A stretch of DNA of 64,000 nt from an uncultured Alphaproteobacteria bacterium (lineage in GTDB: Bacteria; Pseudomonadota; Alphaproteobacteria; HIMB59). The notes below the pieces were generated by a model that saw only the letters and a list, made by a program, of their open reading frames with translations, searched no databases and was not told the origin of the DNA. The stretch is from NCBI GenBank assembly GCA_902591315.1, contig CACJAI010000002.1, positions 1 to 64,000 of the forward strand, given 5' to 3'. Numbering within the stretch: position 1 is the stretch's first letter; each line of letters begins with the position of its first letter. The position numbers and the translations under genes were made by a program. Below are positions 9,413 through 19,381 of this stretch, in pieces.

Positions 9413-10285
9413 ATGAATAAATTAAAAGTTACAACAATTCTTAAATGCAAAAATTTACTTGGCGAAAGTTGTTTTTGGGACCCAAGATATAACTGCTTAG
9501 TTTGGTCAGACATAGAAGCAAAGAAGGCATGGATGCTTGATGATAATAATCAAAGCTTTGTATTTAATTTACCAGATAGGGCCGGGTTTATTCTTCCAAG
9601 GAAAAAAGAGGGATTTATTATTGGATTTCCCAACTTTATTGCTATTTCTGATAAAAATTTTTCTTCATTTGAAAAAATATGCGAAGTTGAAATTACCAAT
9701 AATCAAACTCGAATTAATGATGCAAAAGTAGATCCTTATGGAGGCATAGTATTTGGTACTTATAATGAAGATCCGGATAAAATAAAAAGAAAGCCTATTG
9801 CTAATCTCTATAGACTTGCACCAAATTTATCTTTAACACAACTTTTGTCAAACATTACAGTTTCTAATGGAATAGCCTTTTCAGAAAACGAAAATATCAT
9901 GTATTTTGCTGATACTCCAACTGGTCGAATACAAAAATTCGAGTACACTAAAAATTTCAATAAGTTTTATGAATTAGAAACAAATATGATCTTTAAAAAT
10001 GTCGGTGAACCCGATGGAGCTACTGTAGATATAGATAATAACTATTGGTCAGCAAGAGTCAGAGGGAAATGTATTATTTGTGTTGATACAAAATATGAAA
10101 AAATCATAGAAAAAATTAGTCTTCCAACCAATACGCCCACATGTGTAACTTTTGGTGGTACTAATTTAAACAGTCTTTACATTACATCTTTAAGAGCAGA
10201 TCCTATTAGTGATAATGAAGATGGAAATCTTCATAAAATTGAAACTAGTACTCAAGGCCGTCCTCAACTTTTAACTGATATTTGA
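9413..10285 (+). CDS. SMP-30/gluconolactonase family sugar lactonase
   Basis: A 290-residue six-bladed beta-propeller of the SMP-30/LRE family. The N-terminus LGESCFWDPRYNCLVWSDIE is the metal-site region with the conserved glutamate (E18), and the family motifs RINDAKVDPYGGIVFGT, VSNGIAFSE and EPDGATVD supply the Asn and Asp metal ligands. Such enzymes hydrolyse sugar lactones in the cytoplasm. The gene starts 2 nt after galK, in the same operon. A lactonase here suggests that some galactose or another aldose is oxidised to a lactone (perhaps by the PQQ enzyme at 353-1438) rather than all passing through the Leloir route; this is inference. Confidence 0.85.
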   Translation: MNKLKVTTILKCKNLLGESCFWDPRYNCLVWSDIEAKKAWMLDDNNQSFVFNLPDRAGFILPRKKEGFIIGFPNFIAISDKNFSSFEKICEVEITNNQTRINDAKVDPYGGIVFGTYNEDPDKIKRKPIANLYRLAPNLSLTQLLSNITVSNGIAFSENENIMYFADTPTGRIQKFEYTKNFNKFYELETNMIFKNVGEPDGATVDIDNNYWSARVRGKCIICVDTKYEKIIEKISLPTNTPTCVTFGGTNLNSLYITSLRADPISDNEDGNLHKIETSTQGRPQLLTDI

Positions 10286-10287
10286 TT

Positions 10288-11250
10288 TTAAAGAAATTTT
10301 TTATTAACTAAATTTTCCATGTTTAATTTCTTCATATTTTTCAAATAGTAGAATATATTTTGTGATGCCTCTAGAGACATTCTCTCTCTGCATTCCAGAG
10401 TTAATGCAGCATTATGCGGCGTTAATAAAATATTATCTAACTTAAAAAAAGGATGATTGGACTCTGGAGGTTCAGACACAAAAACATCCATTCCTGCACC
10501 TAAGATTTTTTTTGAGCTAAGGGCTTGATATAAATCATTTTCATTTACTATCCCACCCCTAGATGTATTTACTAGAATTGTTTTTTTTTTCATAAGATCT
10601 AATTCTGTTTGCGATATAAAATTTTTCGTATCTTCATTTAATGGTAAATGTATGCTAACAAAATCTGCTAGTACTAAACCATCATTTTTTTCTATGGGTA
10701 TACAGCCACTTTTTTTTATTGAATCACTATTTAAAAATGGATCATAAACATATACTTCCATATCAAAACCGAGACATCTCTTTGCAACTTCTTTTCCTAT
10801 TCTGCCAAAACCAGCTAAAAGTAATTTTTTTTTATATAATTCAAAAAAGTTTGGCAGCTCAGACCTTTGACTAAAATTTCCCCCCTTCACTAATTTATCA
10901 GATAGAGATAAATTTTTCGTTAAATACAAAAAGAACGACATTACGTGTTCAGCAACACTTACGGCATTAGATGTTGATGTAATAGAAAGAGCAATTTTTT
11001 TCTTATTTAAATAATCTAAATCAACATTGTCATAACCAACACCATGTCTTGAAATAATTTTTAAATTTTTACAATGTTCTAAAATATCTTGATCAAGCTT
11101 TGATGTTCTTAGTAGTATAGCATCAACAAACTGTAATTCCTCTTTTAGGTTTTGATTGTTAAAATTTGTTACTTCAACTACTTCTAATTCATTCTCTTTT
11201 AAAAATTCTAACCCTTTTGGATGAACTTTACCTAATATTGCAATTTTCAT
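10288..11250 (-). CDS. D-2-hydroxyacid dehydrogenase (phosphoglycerate dehydrogenase-like)
   Basis: A 320-residue NAD-dependent dehydrogenase. The Rossmann nucleotide motif is GFGRIG (147-152); the catalytic triad is R231 (in SRGG), E260 (in SEPP) and H279 (in TPHNA), all in the expected order. It lacks the C-terminal ACT domain of full SerA enzymes, so it more likely reduces a 2-keto acid derived from sugar catabolism. It is transcribed against the galactose operon, converges on the lactonase gene with a 2-bp gap, and shares the 113-bp upstream region with the divergent iolD-like gene. Confidence 0.85.
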   Translation of the reverse strand: MKIAILGKVHPKGLEFLKENELEVVEVTNFNNQNLKEELQFVDAILLRTSKLDQDILEHCKNLKIISRHGVGYDNVDLDYLNKKKIALSITSTSNAVSVAEHVMSFFLYLTKNLSLSDKLVKGGNFSQRSELPNFFELYKKKLLLAGFGRIGKEVAKRCLGFDMEVYVYDPFLNSDSIKKSGCIPIEKNDGLVLADFVSIHLPLNEDTKNFISQTELDLMKKKTILVNTSRGGIVNENDLYQALSSKKILGAGMDVFVSEPPESNHPFFKLDNILLTPHNAALTLECRERMSLEASQNIFYYLKNMKKLNMENLVNKKFL

Positions 11251-11363
11251 TTTGTTCTCTGATTAAAAGTTATGTCAAAAAAGTGTCAATTTTAAAAGGT
11301 TTTTCATTCAAATTATTTTTCTATCATGTAATATCTTTAATGGGTTTAGTTTTTGGAGGAATA
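11251..11363. promoter_or_regulatory. Divergent promoter region between hydroxyacid dehydrogenase and iolD-like genes
   Basis: The only sizeable intergenic region inside the galactose cluster (113 bp). It must drive both the - strand dehydrogenase and the + strand iolD-like gene. It is AT-rich and ends with the Shine-Dalgarno GGAGGA (11355-11360) before the ATG at 11364. No perfect operator palindrome stands out. An independent promoter for the iolD-SDR pair is inferred from the layout. Confidence 0.5.
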
Positions 11364-13208
11364 ATGAAAACCATCAAATTGTCTTGTGCGCATGCACTAT
11401 TTAAATATTTAATTGCACAGAAAACTATTATCAATGGTCAAAAAGTACCATTATTTCCTGGTGCATTTGCAATTTATGGTCATGGTAATGTGGCTTGTTT
11501 AGGCCAAGCAATGGAAGAATTTCAGTCTGATCTCCCAGGTTATAGAGGGCATCATGAACAAAGCATGGCATTGACTGGTATTGGTTATGCACGAGCTATG
11601 AGAAGAAAGCAAATTTTTATTGCTACCTCATCTGTTGGCCCCGGAGCTACAAATATGGTAACAGCGGCAGCAGTAGCTATGAGTAATCGTCTTCCAATAT
11701 TACTTCTTCCAGGAGATACATTCGCTAGCCGATTTCCTGATCCTGTATTACAACAAGTTGAAAATTTTAACTCTCCCATAGAAACTGCAAATGATACCTT
11801 TAAATCTGTATCAAAGTATTTTGATAGGATTACTAGACCAGAGCAGATTCTTGCTTCTCTTCCTCAAGCAATTCAAGTGATGCTTGACCCATCAGATTGT
11901 GGCCCTGCTACAATTGCTATGTCTCAAGATGTTCAAGGAGAGTCATACGATTATCCTGAAATTTTTTTTGAAGAAAAAATCCATCAGTTAAGAAGAGTTT
12001 ACCCTGATCCAAATCAAATTAAAGAGGCAGCTGATAAATTAAAAAATTCAAAACAACCTATAATAATTTCAGGGGGTGGTGTTCTATATTCTGGGGCAGA
12101 ACAAATACTCTCTAATTTTGCAAAAAAACACAATATCCCCGTAACTTCAACTGTGATGGGAATTGGATGTATGACCAAAGATGACCCTTATTACATTAGT
12201 GCTATTGGGGCTCTAGGAGAGGGCTCCTCCAACAATTTATCTAAAGACACTGATTTAGCTCTAGCTGTAGGTACAAAACTTGCAGATTTTACAACAGGTT
12301 CATGGGCAAATTTCGAAAATCCTAATTTTAAACTAATCTCAGTTAATACAGCCCGCTATGATACAACTAAGCATTTAGCTACGCCTGTTATTAGTGATGC
12401 AAAAGTGGGATTGCTACAAATATCGGAAGCACTTGGTGATTGGAGGGCCCCCGACACTTGGTATCAAAGAGCAATTAAAGAAAGGGATGAATGGGAAGCA
12501 TACGTTGCAAAACAAAGTGGCCCTACAAATCAACAAGAGCCATCTTATGCTCACGCAGTTGGAGCAATTTATAGAAATTCAGATCCTAGTGATATCGTGG
12601 TAACAGCAGCCGGAGGCCTTGTAGGAGAGGTCGTTCAAGTTTGGAAGCCAAAGGAACTTAATACTTTTGAAACTGAATGGGGTTTTAGCTGTATGGGATA
12701 TGAAATATCAGGAGCGCTAGGAATTAAAATGGCTAAACCAGATCAAGATGTCGTTGTATTTGTTGGAGATGGTTCTTATCTGCTTAACAATAGCGATATA
12801 TATAGTTCGGTTCTCTATGATCAAAAACTAATTATTATTATTTGTGATAATGGAGGTCATATGGTTATCAATCGTCTTCAACTAGCAAAAGGAGGTAAGG
12901 AATACATTTGTAATCTTCGTGCTGCAAGAGCAACCAATCTTAAATTCGTAGATTTTGAAAATCATGCTAAAAGCATGGGAGCAAATGCTGAGACAGTAAG
13001 TTCGACCTCAGAGTTAGAGGCTGCTTTCAAAAGAGCCAAAGAGTCTGATAAAACATATGTCATAGCTATAAAAACTCACGGCTATGAATGGTTAGATGGA
13101 ACAGCTTTTTGGGAAAGCCCAACACTTCAAGACCCTCTAACTGAAGAAAACAAAAAAGCATTAGATGACTTTGAAACAGGAAAGAGTAAACAACGTAAAG
13201 GCGTTTAA
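11364..13208 (+). CDS. IolD-like ThDP enzyme (trihydroxycyclohexane-1,2-dione hydrolase family)
   Basis: A 614-residue thiamine diphosphate enzyme that matches the IolD architecture: N-terminal Pyr domain beginning MKTIKLSCAHALFKYL, with HHEQSMALTGIGYARA around the catalytic glutamate, a central domain, and the C-terminal ThDP motif GDGSYLLNNSDIY at about residue 467. The frame stays open further upstream, but the ATG at 11364 has a Shine-Dalgarno GGAGGA and matches the family's start. IolD opens the ring of a myo-inositol catabolite. No other iol gene (iolB, C, E, G) is in the window, so its substrate here is uncertain; it may act on a related dione or keto sugar. Confidence 0.85.
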   Translation: MKTIKLSCAHALFKYLIAQKTIINGQKVPLFPGAFAIYGHGNVACLGQAMEEFQSDLPGYRGHHEQSMALTGIGYARAMRRKQIFIATSSVGPGATNMVTAAAVAMSNRLPILLLPGDTFASRFPDPVLQQVENFNSPIETANDTFKSVSKYFDRITRPEQILASLPQAIQVMLDPSDCGPATIAMSQDVQGESYDYPEIFFEEKIHQLRRVYPDPNQIKEAADKLKNSKQPIIISGGGVLYSGAEQILSNFAKKHNIPVTSTVMGIGCMTKDDPYYISAIGALGEGSSNNLSKDTDLALAVGTKLADFTTGSWANFENPNFKLISVNTARYDTTKHLATPVISDAKVGLLQISEALGDWRAPDTWYQRAIKERDEWEAYVAKQSGPTNQQEPSYAHAVGAIYRNSDPSDIVVTAAGGLVGEVVQVWKPKELNTFETEWGFSCMGYEISGALGIKMAKPDQDVVVFVGDGSYLLNNSDIYSSVLYDQKLIIIICDNGGHMVINRLQLAKGGKEYICNLRAARATNLKFVDFENHAKSMGANAETVSSTSELEAAFKRAKESDKTYVIAIKTHGYEWLDGTAFWESPTLQDPLTEENKKALDDFETGKSKQRKGV

Positions 13209-13210
13209 TC

Positions 13211-13942
13211 TTGATTTCTAAAAAAAAAATTGTCCTGATAACAGGGGCTGAGTCTGGCATTGGTAAAAGCACATCTAAAATATTTGCCAATAATGGTTAC
13301 AGAGTATTAGGAACTTCACTCAAAAAAATTAACTACAAAATTAAAGATATTGAATACTATCAAATAGATATAACCAATAATTCTCATTGGAAAAGTTTAT
13401 CCAACACTATCAAAAAAAAGCACGGAAAAATTGATGTTTTAGTTAATAGTGCCGGTGTGAGACTGAGCGGAAATTTAGAGACAACCTCGATGAGTGATTG
13501 GACTTATCACTTTAATAACAATGTGACGGGCACTTTTTTAGCTTGCAAATATGCATTACCATTGCTCAAAAAAAGTAAGAAATCTTCCATAGTAAATTTA
13601 GCTTCAATAAATAGCATTAGAGGAGCAAAAAATATGTTGGCTTATGCAACATCAAAAAGTGCGATAATATCTTTTACGGCATCTTTGGCATTGGACTTGT
13701 CTAATTTTAATATTAGAGTTAATGCTGTTGCTCCAGGTGCTATTGATACTCCAATGCTAGCCTCTTTTAAAAAGGATTTAACAAAAAAAGAATTTGAAAA
13801 AAGGATGCGAGAAAATCATCCTATTGGAAGGATTGGAAAACCAGCAGAAGTTGCAAGTGTAATTTATTTTCTTGCAAGTGATGCTTCAACTTTCATGACA
13901 GGATTGACCATCCCTGTAGATGGAGGAAGAAGCATAAGATAA
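13211..13942 (+). CDS. Short-chain dehydrogenase/reductase (classical SDR)
   Basis: A 243-residue classical SDR. TGAESGIG (11-18) binds the dinucleotide, NSAG (79-82) stabilises the fold, and the catalytic residues are S132, Y145 and K149 (YATSK). The C-terminus FMTGLTIPVDGGRSIR is typical. It starts with TTG 2 nt after the iolD-like stop, so they form an operon and may act on the same substrate, for example oxidising a sugar, polyol or inositol. It converges with the GH42 gene, leaving only 3 bp between stop codons. Confidence 0.85.
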   Translation: MISKKKIVLITGAESGIGKSTSKIFANNGYRVLGTSLKKINYKIKDIEYYQIDITNNSHWKSLSNTIKKKHGKIDVLVNSAGVRLSGNLETTSMSDWTYHFNNNVTGTFLACKYALPLLKKSKKSSIVNLASINSIRGAKNMLAYATSKSAIISFTASLALDLSNFNIRVNAVAPGAIDTPMLASFKKDLTKKEFEKRMRENHPIGRIGKPAEVASVIYFLASDASTFMTGLTIPVDGGRSIR

Positions 13943-13945
13943 CTT

Positions 13946-15895
13946 TTATTTATTGATTTTTAAAATAGTTACATCAGCTTGTTTCATGTTTTTTGATCCT
14001 AATAGAATTTCACCTTTAAAAGCGTCTGGTATAGCAACATTTTTTTTTCCATAATTAGTAAAAAATAATAGATCACCTCTTTGCCTTACTCTTAAATATT
14101 CCGGAAGTGTAATTGGTTTTAAACCTGCCATAGTCATTTGTTCTTTCATTATTGAACTTAATAATGCTTCATCTGGCCATCCACACAAATAACTTCCTTG
14201 GTTCCCGCTAGTTATAACAGGAAAGTCATCTTCTGATTTACCTTCAGATACGCCCGAGCTGTCTCCTTGTTCTCTCCATACGTGTAACTTTCCTTTCTGT
14301 CCTTTCCACTCTACTTCTATAGGAAGCTCATATGGAAGGGCATTTACTCTTTTAACTTTATAACCAAGTCCCTCTAAGCTTAAGTTTTCCGGAATTTGAA
14401 AATTTCTATTTTTTAATCCTGTTCTTGGACCAGCTAAAATTTTTGCTCCAGAAGAAACCATTTTTTTAAATGTGTCAGTTTCAAGATGTACAAAAGAGGG
14501 AACAATAATTAGTTTATACCCAGCAAAATCAGCATTCTTTCCAACAATATCTAGAGAGCCACCATTAACTCTGACTGATTTATAAAAATCAATCATCAGG
14601 CGCGTGTAGTGGAAATCTTCTGTTTGTCCATCCAGCTCAGTCATCCAACAAGCTTCATAATCATGCAATAACGCAATTTCGGATTTTTGTGTTTCTGGTA
14701 AATTGAGCATTTGTATCTCATTACTTACTTGCATGGCCTCGTGACTACCGATTGCCGGTGTATTATCACGGTACATTAGCCCTGCATGCATTTGTTCTTG
14801 TGCAAATGGCGCTTGTCTCCAACGAAAATAACTTACAACCTCAGCATCGTGAGCAAATGCCTCCCACGTCCACATCCTTACAGCACCAGTTAAAGGAATA
14901 GGATTATATTTCGCCCAATTAACTGGACCAGGTTGTTGTTCCATTATCCAAAGACGACCCATCCCTCGATAAAGGTCATGATGGTAAGATTGAAAATCAG
15001 GATCACCAATATTGTAACAGTCCTCAATAAGTTTTTTATCTTCTCTAGCGATTGTTTGCATATTTTGAAGAAAACCTAAAGGATAACTATCCCAAGCAGC
15101 TATATTTAAATCTTTACAAATTTCACGATGATCAAATTCTGTAAAGTGACCCATAAAGTTATGGCTAACGGGCCTTCCGGGAGAATAATTATTTAATATT
15201 TTTACCTGTTGATAATTAAAATTTTTTACCTGATCAGAGCTAAACTTTCGGAAATCAAAATTATGAGAAGGATTTGCCTCAGTAACTGTTAAATTAGGAA
15301 GTTCGATTTCCTCAAAGGAGCGATACTCCATAGACCAGAAAACATTTCCCCAAGATTTATTTAAATCATCTATGCTTTGATATTTTTTTTTAAGCCAAAT
15401 TCTAAACTCTCGCAAGGCAGACAAGCACCAAGAGTATGTAGTTTCATGACAACCAAACTCATTATCCGTTTGCCATGCTTTCACAAAATTATTTTGTCCG
15501 TATCTCTCTGCTATAGCTTTAGTTATGCGCTGACTTTCTTTTTGATAACCAATGTGAGAAAAGGAATAGTGTCTTCGAGATCCAAATTTTCTAGCCTGAC
15601 CATTTTCATCTATGGCAACCATGTCCGGCATCTGGTCAACCAACCATTTAGGAGGGGTGGCTGTTGGAGTGCACATTACAATCTTTAAACCATTATTTCC
15701 CAATATATCGACAATCTTATCCAGCCAATTCCAGTCAAAAACACCAGAACTTGGCTCGATTCGAGACCAAGCGAATTCAGCAATTCTTACCCAAGTGATA
15801 CCATTTTTGTGCATATTCTGAGCATCAGTTATCCACATTTCTTCAGGCCAATGTTCTGGGTAATAACATACCCCTAATTCGGGACTCTTAGACAT
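13946..15895 (-). CDS. GH42 family beta-galactosidase
   Basis: A 649-residue GH42 enzyme. The N-terminal TIM barrel begins ELGVCYYPEHWPEEMW. The catalytic acid/base is E146 in TDNEFG and the nucleophile E319 in WIMEQQPG, followed by the trimerisation domain (from about 400) and a small C-terminal beta domain. There is no signal peptide, so it cleaves imported beta-galactosides in the cytoplasm. It is the last gene of the - strand sugar operon, directly after an ABC ATPase. Its galactose product would join the Leloir enzymes of the + operon. Confidence 0.92.
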   Translation of the reverse strand: MSKSPELGVCYYPEHWPEEMWITDAQNMHKNGITWVRIAEFAWSRIEPSSGVFDWNWLDKIVDILGNNGLKIVMCTPTATPPKWLVDQMPDMVAIDENGQARKFGSRRHYSFSHIGYQKESQRITKAIAERYGQNNFVKAWQTDNEFGCHETTYSWCLSALREFRIWLKKKYQSIDDLNKSWGNVFWSMEYRSFEEIELPNLTVTEANPSHNFDFRKFSSDQVKNFNYQQVKILNNYSPGRPVSHNFMGHFTEFDHREICKDLNIAAWDSYPLGFLQNMQTIAREDKKLIEDCYNIGDPDFQSYHHDLYRGMGRLWIMEQQPGPVNWAKYNPIPLTGAVRMWTWEAFAHDAEVVSYFRWRQAPFAQEQMHAGLMYRDNTPAIGSHEAMQVSNEIQMLNLPETQKSEIALLHDYEACWMTELDGQTEDFHYTRLMIDFYKSVRVNGGSLDIVGKNADFAGYKLIIVPSFVHLETDTFKKMVSSGAKILAGPRTGLKNRNFQIPENLSLEGLGYKVKRVNALPYELPIEVEWKGQKGKLHVWREQGDSSGVSEGKSEDDFPVITSGNQGSYLCGWPDEALLSSIMKEQMTMAGLKPITLPEYLRVRQRGDLLFFTNYGKKNVAIPDAFKGEILLGSKNMKQADVTILKINK

Positions 15896-15897
15896 TT

Positions 15898-16929
15898 TTA
15901 GTCGATTGAAACACCAGAGGAGTCAAAAAAATGCTGGTGATTTTGATGCCAATCTAGACAAATATTTTCATTAATTTTTATTCTACTATTTACATCAAGT
16001 TTAGCCGTAATCTCATTATTCTTTTCCAGGTTAATGTAACATAATAAGTGCTCACCTAAATTCTCTATATGTCTAATGGTTCCTTTGAGTTTACAAGAGT
16101 TATCATTTGACACATTGAGATGCTCAGGTCTAATTCCTATTTTGTTTGCTCCACTTGGAATGTTTAAATTAGTCATATTTAATTTATGTCCATTCTCTAA
16201 ATTTATCATATTCATTTTTGGAGAACCAATAAACTCAGCTACAAATTGATTTTTTGGAGAGTTATAAAGCTCTATAGGTGTTCCAACTTGTTCAATAATT
16301 CCCTCATTAATAACAACAATTCTATCTGCTAGAGTCATTGCTTCAACTTGGTCATGTGTTACATAAATCATAGTTGCAGCTAATTGATTATGAAGCTTAG
16401 CTATTTCTATTCTCGTTTGAACACGAAGTGCTGCATCTAAATTAGATAAAGGCTCATCAAATAAAAATACTTTTGGATTTCTCACAATAGCTCTTCCAAT
16501 AGCAACACGTTGTCGTTGACCACCTGATAATTGTTTGGGTAGTCTTTCAAATAGACTCTCAATTTGCAAAATTTTTGCTGCCTCTAAAACTCTACTTTTG
16601 ATTTCATCAATAGGAGTCTTAGCTTGTTTTAAAGCAAACGACATATTGTCAAAAACTGTCATGTGAGGGTACAATGCATATGATTGAAAAACCATCGCAA
16701 CACCTCTCTCTGCTGCAATAATTTTATTTACAACCTCTCCACCTATAGATATCTCTCCTTCTGTAATATCTTCTAGTCCAGCTATCATTCTAAGGAGTGT
16801 GGACTTTCCACAACCAGATGGTCCAACAAAAACAATGAATTCACCAGAGTTGACATCAAGGTCTACACCATGGATAACTTCAGTTTTATCATAAGTTTTT
16901 TTTACATTTTTAAGGTTTAAATTAGCCAT
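15898..16929 (-). CDS. ABC sugar transporter ATPase (UgpC/MsmX/MalK type)
   Basis: A 343-residue ATPase. Walker A is GPSGCGKST (36-44), the signature LSGGQRQR begins at 134, Walker B is VFLFDEP (154-160), and a C-terminal OB-like (TOBE) regulatory domain follows after about residue 240. It resembles its neighbour at 18305-19381 closely through the nucleotide-binding half, but the C-terminal domains differ. Because the + strand galactoside system (2.9-5.9 kb) has no ATPase, this second copy is the obvious candidate to power it; such ATPases are often shared between importers. It sits between GH1 and GH42, 2 bp before the latter. Confidence 0.92.
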   Translation of the reverse strand: MANLNLKNVKKTYDKTEVIHGVDLDVNSGEFIVFVGPSGCGKSTLLRMIAGLEDITEGEISIGGEVVNKIIAAERGVAMVFQSYALYPHMTVFDNMSFALKQAKTPIDEIKSRVLEAAKILQIESLFERLPKQLSGGQRQRVAIGRAIVRNPKVFLFDEPLSNLDAALRVQTRIEIAKLHNQLAATMIYVTHDQVEAMTLADRIVVINEGIIEQVGTPIELYNSPKNQFVAEFIGSPKMNMINLENGHKLNMTNLNIPSGANKIGIRPEHLNVSNDNSCKLKGTIRHIENLGEHLLCYINLEKNNEITAKLDVNSRIKINENICLDWHQNHQHFFDSSGVSID

Positions 16930-16989
16930 AATACCCTGAAAACTTTAGCATTTTTTGTATAAATATACATCAGTGACTACAGTTTTAAT

Positions 16990-18312
16990 TTAGGCTAAAT
17001 ACTTTGAGAATTCATAATAAGATTTTTTTGGAATTCGTTTAAAGCTATCGAAATCAACATAGACTATTCCAAATCTCTTGGAATAGCCATATGCCCATTC
17101 ATAATTATCAAGCAATGACCAAGCAAAATATCCCTTAACATTCAAACCCTCATTCAAACAACTTAATATTTGTTTTAAATGTAAATTAAAAAATTCAATT
17201 CGATCTTCATCATAAATTTCTCCTTTTGAAGTTGGTTTATCGGTATTTGCCATCCCATTTTCGGTAATATAAATTGGAATTTTACTATCATATTCTTCAC
17301 TTATTCTTTTAATAAAGTAGCTTAGTCCCTCAGGATAAAATTCCCATCCCATATCTGTTTTTTTTAGCGTTCCACTATTACACTCATAATTAACACCATC
17401 GTCTGATTTTTTATATTTGATTAATGAGCGGGTATAATAATTCAATCCTATCCAATCAATTGGTGAAGATATTAATTCTAATTGTGTTTTATAATTTTCT
17501 GGTAGGTATTTTTCTAGAATTGATAAAGCTAATTTAGGATATTTACCTTTAAAGATGGCATCGGAAAACCATCTATTATGAATTTCATCAAAAAGTTTTG
17601 TTGCTTGAGTATTTTCTTCATTACTATCTATGGATTGACCGAACTGATTATTTAAAACTATACCAATCTGATGAGCACCACAGGACCTTATTGCTTCAAC
17701 AGATTGCGAGTGTGCAAATAAAATATTATGCATAGTTTTAGCAGCTGATTGGATATTTTTAATTCCTGGAGCATGCTCTCCAAGATAATGACTTAACCAA
17801 GAAACACACCAAGGTTCATTAATGGTTGAAATTTTTTCGAATTGATCTCCAAATGTTTTTGATATGAAAAAAGATAAATCTCCAAAATGCTTACAGGTTT
17901 CTTGATTCTCCCAACCATTAATTTTTTGAAATCTTATGGGAAGATCCCAATGATAGATTGTTGGAAAAGCCTCTAAATCGTAATTATTTATCTCTTCTAA
18001 TAATCGCTTGTAAAAATCTACACCCTTTAAATTTACATCTTTGTTGTTGTCTGGAAACAATCTAGGCCAAGCAAATGAGAAACGATAGGTCTTAAAACCC
18101 GCGTCCTTAATAAGTTTAATATCCTCTTTGAAATATTCAATATGACTACAGGCAAGCTTACCATCAATGCCATTCAATTTCCTCTCAGCAAAATCGTCCC
18201 AAATTGATTTACCACAATTGCTATATATCGTTCCTTCAATCTGATAAGAGGAAGTAGCTACTCCCAATTTAAAATCCTTAGGAAACTCTTGTAGAAGAGA
18301 TAAGTTAATCAA
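16990..18312 (-). CDS. GH1 family beta-glucosidase/beta-galactosidase
   Basis: A 440-residue GH1 enzyme with a single TIM barrel. The acid/base is E166 in TINEPW and the nucleophile E351 in ITENGM; the N-terminal FKLGVATSSYQIEG region is the sugar-binding signature. It has no signal peptide and works on imported disaccharides. It overlaps the preceding ATPase gene by 8 nt. GH1 specificity (gluco or galacto) cannot be read from the sequence with confidence. With GH42 and two GH4 enzymes, the cluster covers both alpha- and beta-linked sugars. Confidence 0.92.
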   Translation of the reverse strand: MINLSLLQEFPKDFKLGVATSSYQIEGTIYSNCGKSIWDDFAERKLNGIDGKLACSHIEYFKEDIKLIKDAGFKTYRFSFAWPRLFPDNNKDVNLKGVDFYKRLLEEINNYDLEAFPTIYHWDLPIRFQKINGWENQETCKHFGDLSFFISKTFGDQFEKISTINEPWCVSWLSHYLGEHAPGIKNIQSAAKTMHNILFAHSQSVEAIRSCGAHQIGIVLNNQFGQSIDSNEENTQATKLFDEIHNRWFSDAIFKGKYPKLALSILEKYLPENYKTQLELISSPIDWIGLNYYTRSLIKYKKSDDGVNYECNSGTLKKTDMGWEFYPEGLSYFIKRISEEYDSKIPIYITENGMANTDKPTSKGEIYDEDRIEFFNLHLKQILSCLNEGLNVKGYFAWSLLDNYEWAYGYSKRFGIVYVDFDSFKRIPKKSYYEFSKYLA

Positions 18313-19381
18313 GTCTGATTTTGTTACTAGAGTGAAATAAATTAGTTTTGTTTAAATCAAATTTAATTTTAACATCATCACCAACCTTAATTAAGCTATC
18401 TCCTGATGCCTCAACTACTATTGGATCACCCTCGTTATCTAAATAAATAAAAGTGTTTGAACCTAATTTTTCCACAACAAACGCTTTACCTCGGAAATCA
18501 TAATCTGAGTCGCCAGTGATAATTATATCCTCGGGTCTAATACCAAAAATTATATCAGAATTTTCATTTGATTTAATTGTTTTTGAAATTGTAATCTTTG
18601 AACCTAAAACATTAATTCCAACTCTATTTTTATCTACTGATAAAATTTTAGCATTGACAAAATTCATCTTTGGAGAGCCAATGAAACCTGCAACAAATAA
18701 ATTTTTAGGATTATTATATAATTCTATAGGCTTACCTTGTTGTGAAATCTCACCTTGATCTAACACAACAATCTCATCAGATAAAGTCATTGCCTCAGTT
18801 TGGTCATGTGTCACATAAACCATTGTTGCGTCCAAGTGATCATGCAATTTTGCTAATTCAATCCTCATTTGAACTCTCAAAGCGGCATCTAAATTAGATA
18901 AAGGTTCATCAAATAGAAAGACCTTAGGTTTTCTAGTTATTGCTCTACCGATAGCAACTCTTTGTCTTTGACCTCCTGACAATTGTTTAGGTTTTCTTAA
19001 AAGATAATCTTCAATTTGTAAAATTTTTGCAGCCTCATGCACTCTATGTTTAACTTCATCTTTAGGTCTTTTTTCTAATTTTAGTCCAAATGCCATATTA
19101 TCAAAAACAGTCATATGGGGATAAAGAGCATATGATTGAAAAACCATGGCGATATTTCTTTCTTTTGGAGGGAGGTTATTTACTTCTTCTCCACCAATAG
19201 ATATTTTACCCGAATTGGTTTCTTCTAACCCAGCTATCATTCTTAATAATGTAGACTTTCCACATCCAGATGGCCCAACAAGTGTTGTGAATGACTGACT
19301 TTTAATGTTGAGTGAAAAATCCTTAATAACATGGGTTTTTCCAAAAAATTTATTTATTGAGCTTAGTTCTATATCCGCCAT
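18305..19381 (-). CDS. ABC alpha-glucoside transporter ATPase (AglK-like)
   Basis: A 358-residue sugar ABC ATPase: Walker [10 protein letters not shown] (36-44), signature LSGGQRQR, Walker B VFLFDEP, D-loop and H-loop (YVTHDQTEAM), then a TOBE domain ending with FHSSNKIRLD. Its place directly after the permeases and GH4 gene, overlapping the GH4 stop by 1 nt, makes it the ATPase of the AglEFG-like importer, equivalent to AglK of Sinorhizobium. Duplication of the ATPase within one operon (see 15898-16929) suggests that the two now serve different permease pairs. Confidence 0.92.
   Translation of the reverse strand: MADIELSSINKFFGKTHVIKDFSLNIKSQSFTTLVGPSGCGKSTLLRMIAGLEETNSGKISIGGEEVNNLPPKERNIAMVFQSYALYPHMTVFDNMAFGLKLEKRPKDEVKHRVHEAAKILQIEDYLLRKPKQLSGGQRQRVAIGRAITRKPKVFLFDEPLSNLDAALRVQMRIELAKLHDHLDATMVYVTHDQTEAMTLSDEIVVLDQGEISQQGKPIELYNNPKNLFVAGFIGSPKMNFVNAKILSVDKNRVGINVLGSKITISKTIKSNENSDIIFGIRPEDIIITGDSDYDFRGKAFVVEKLGSNTFIYLDNEGDPIVVEASGDSLIKVGDDVKIKFDLNKTNLFHSSNKIRLD

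Noticed and set aside
11166-11363. N-terminal 66-residue extension of the IolD-like protein
   Set aside because: It is antisense to the start of the hydroxyacid dehydrogenase, and the ATG at 11364 has a good Shine-Dalgarno and the family's N-terminus.
15377-15821. Two + strand open frames inside the GH42 gene
   Set aside because: They lie antisense to conserved GH42 catalytic regions.
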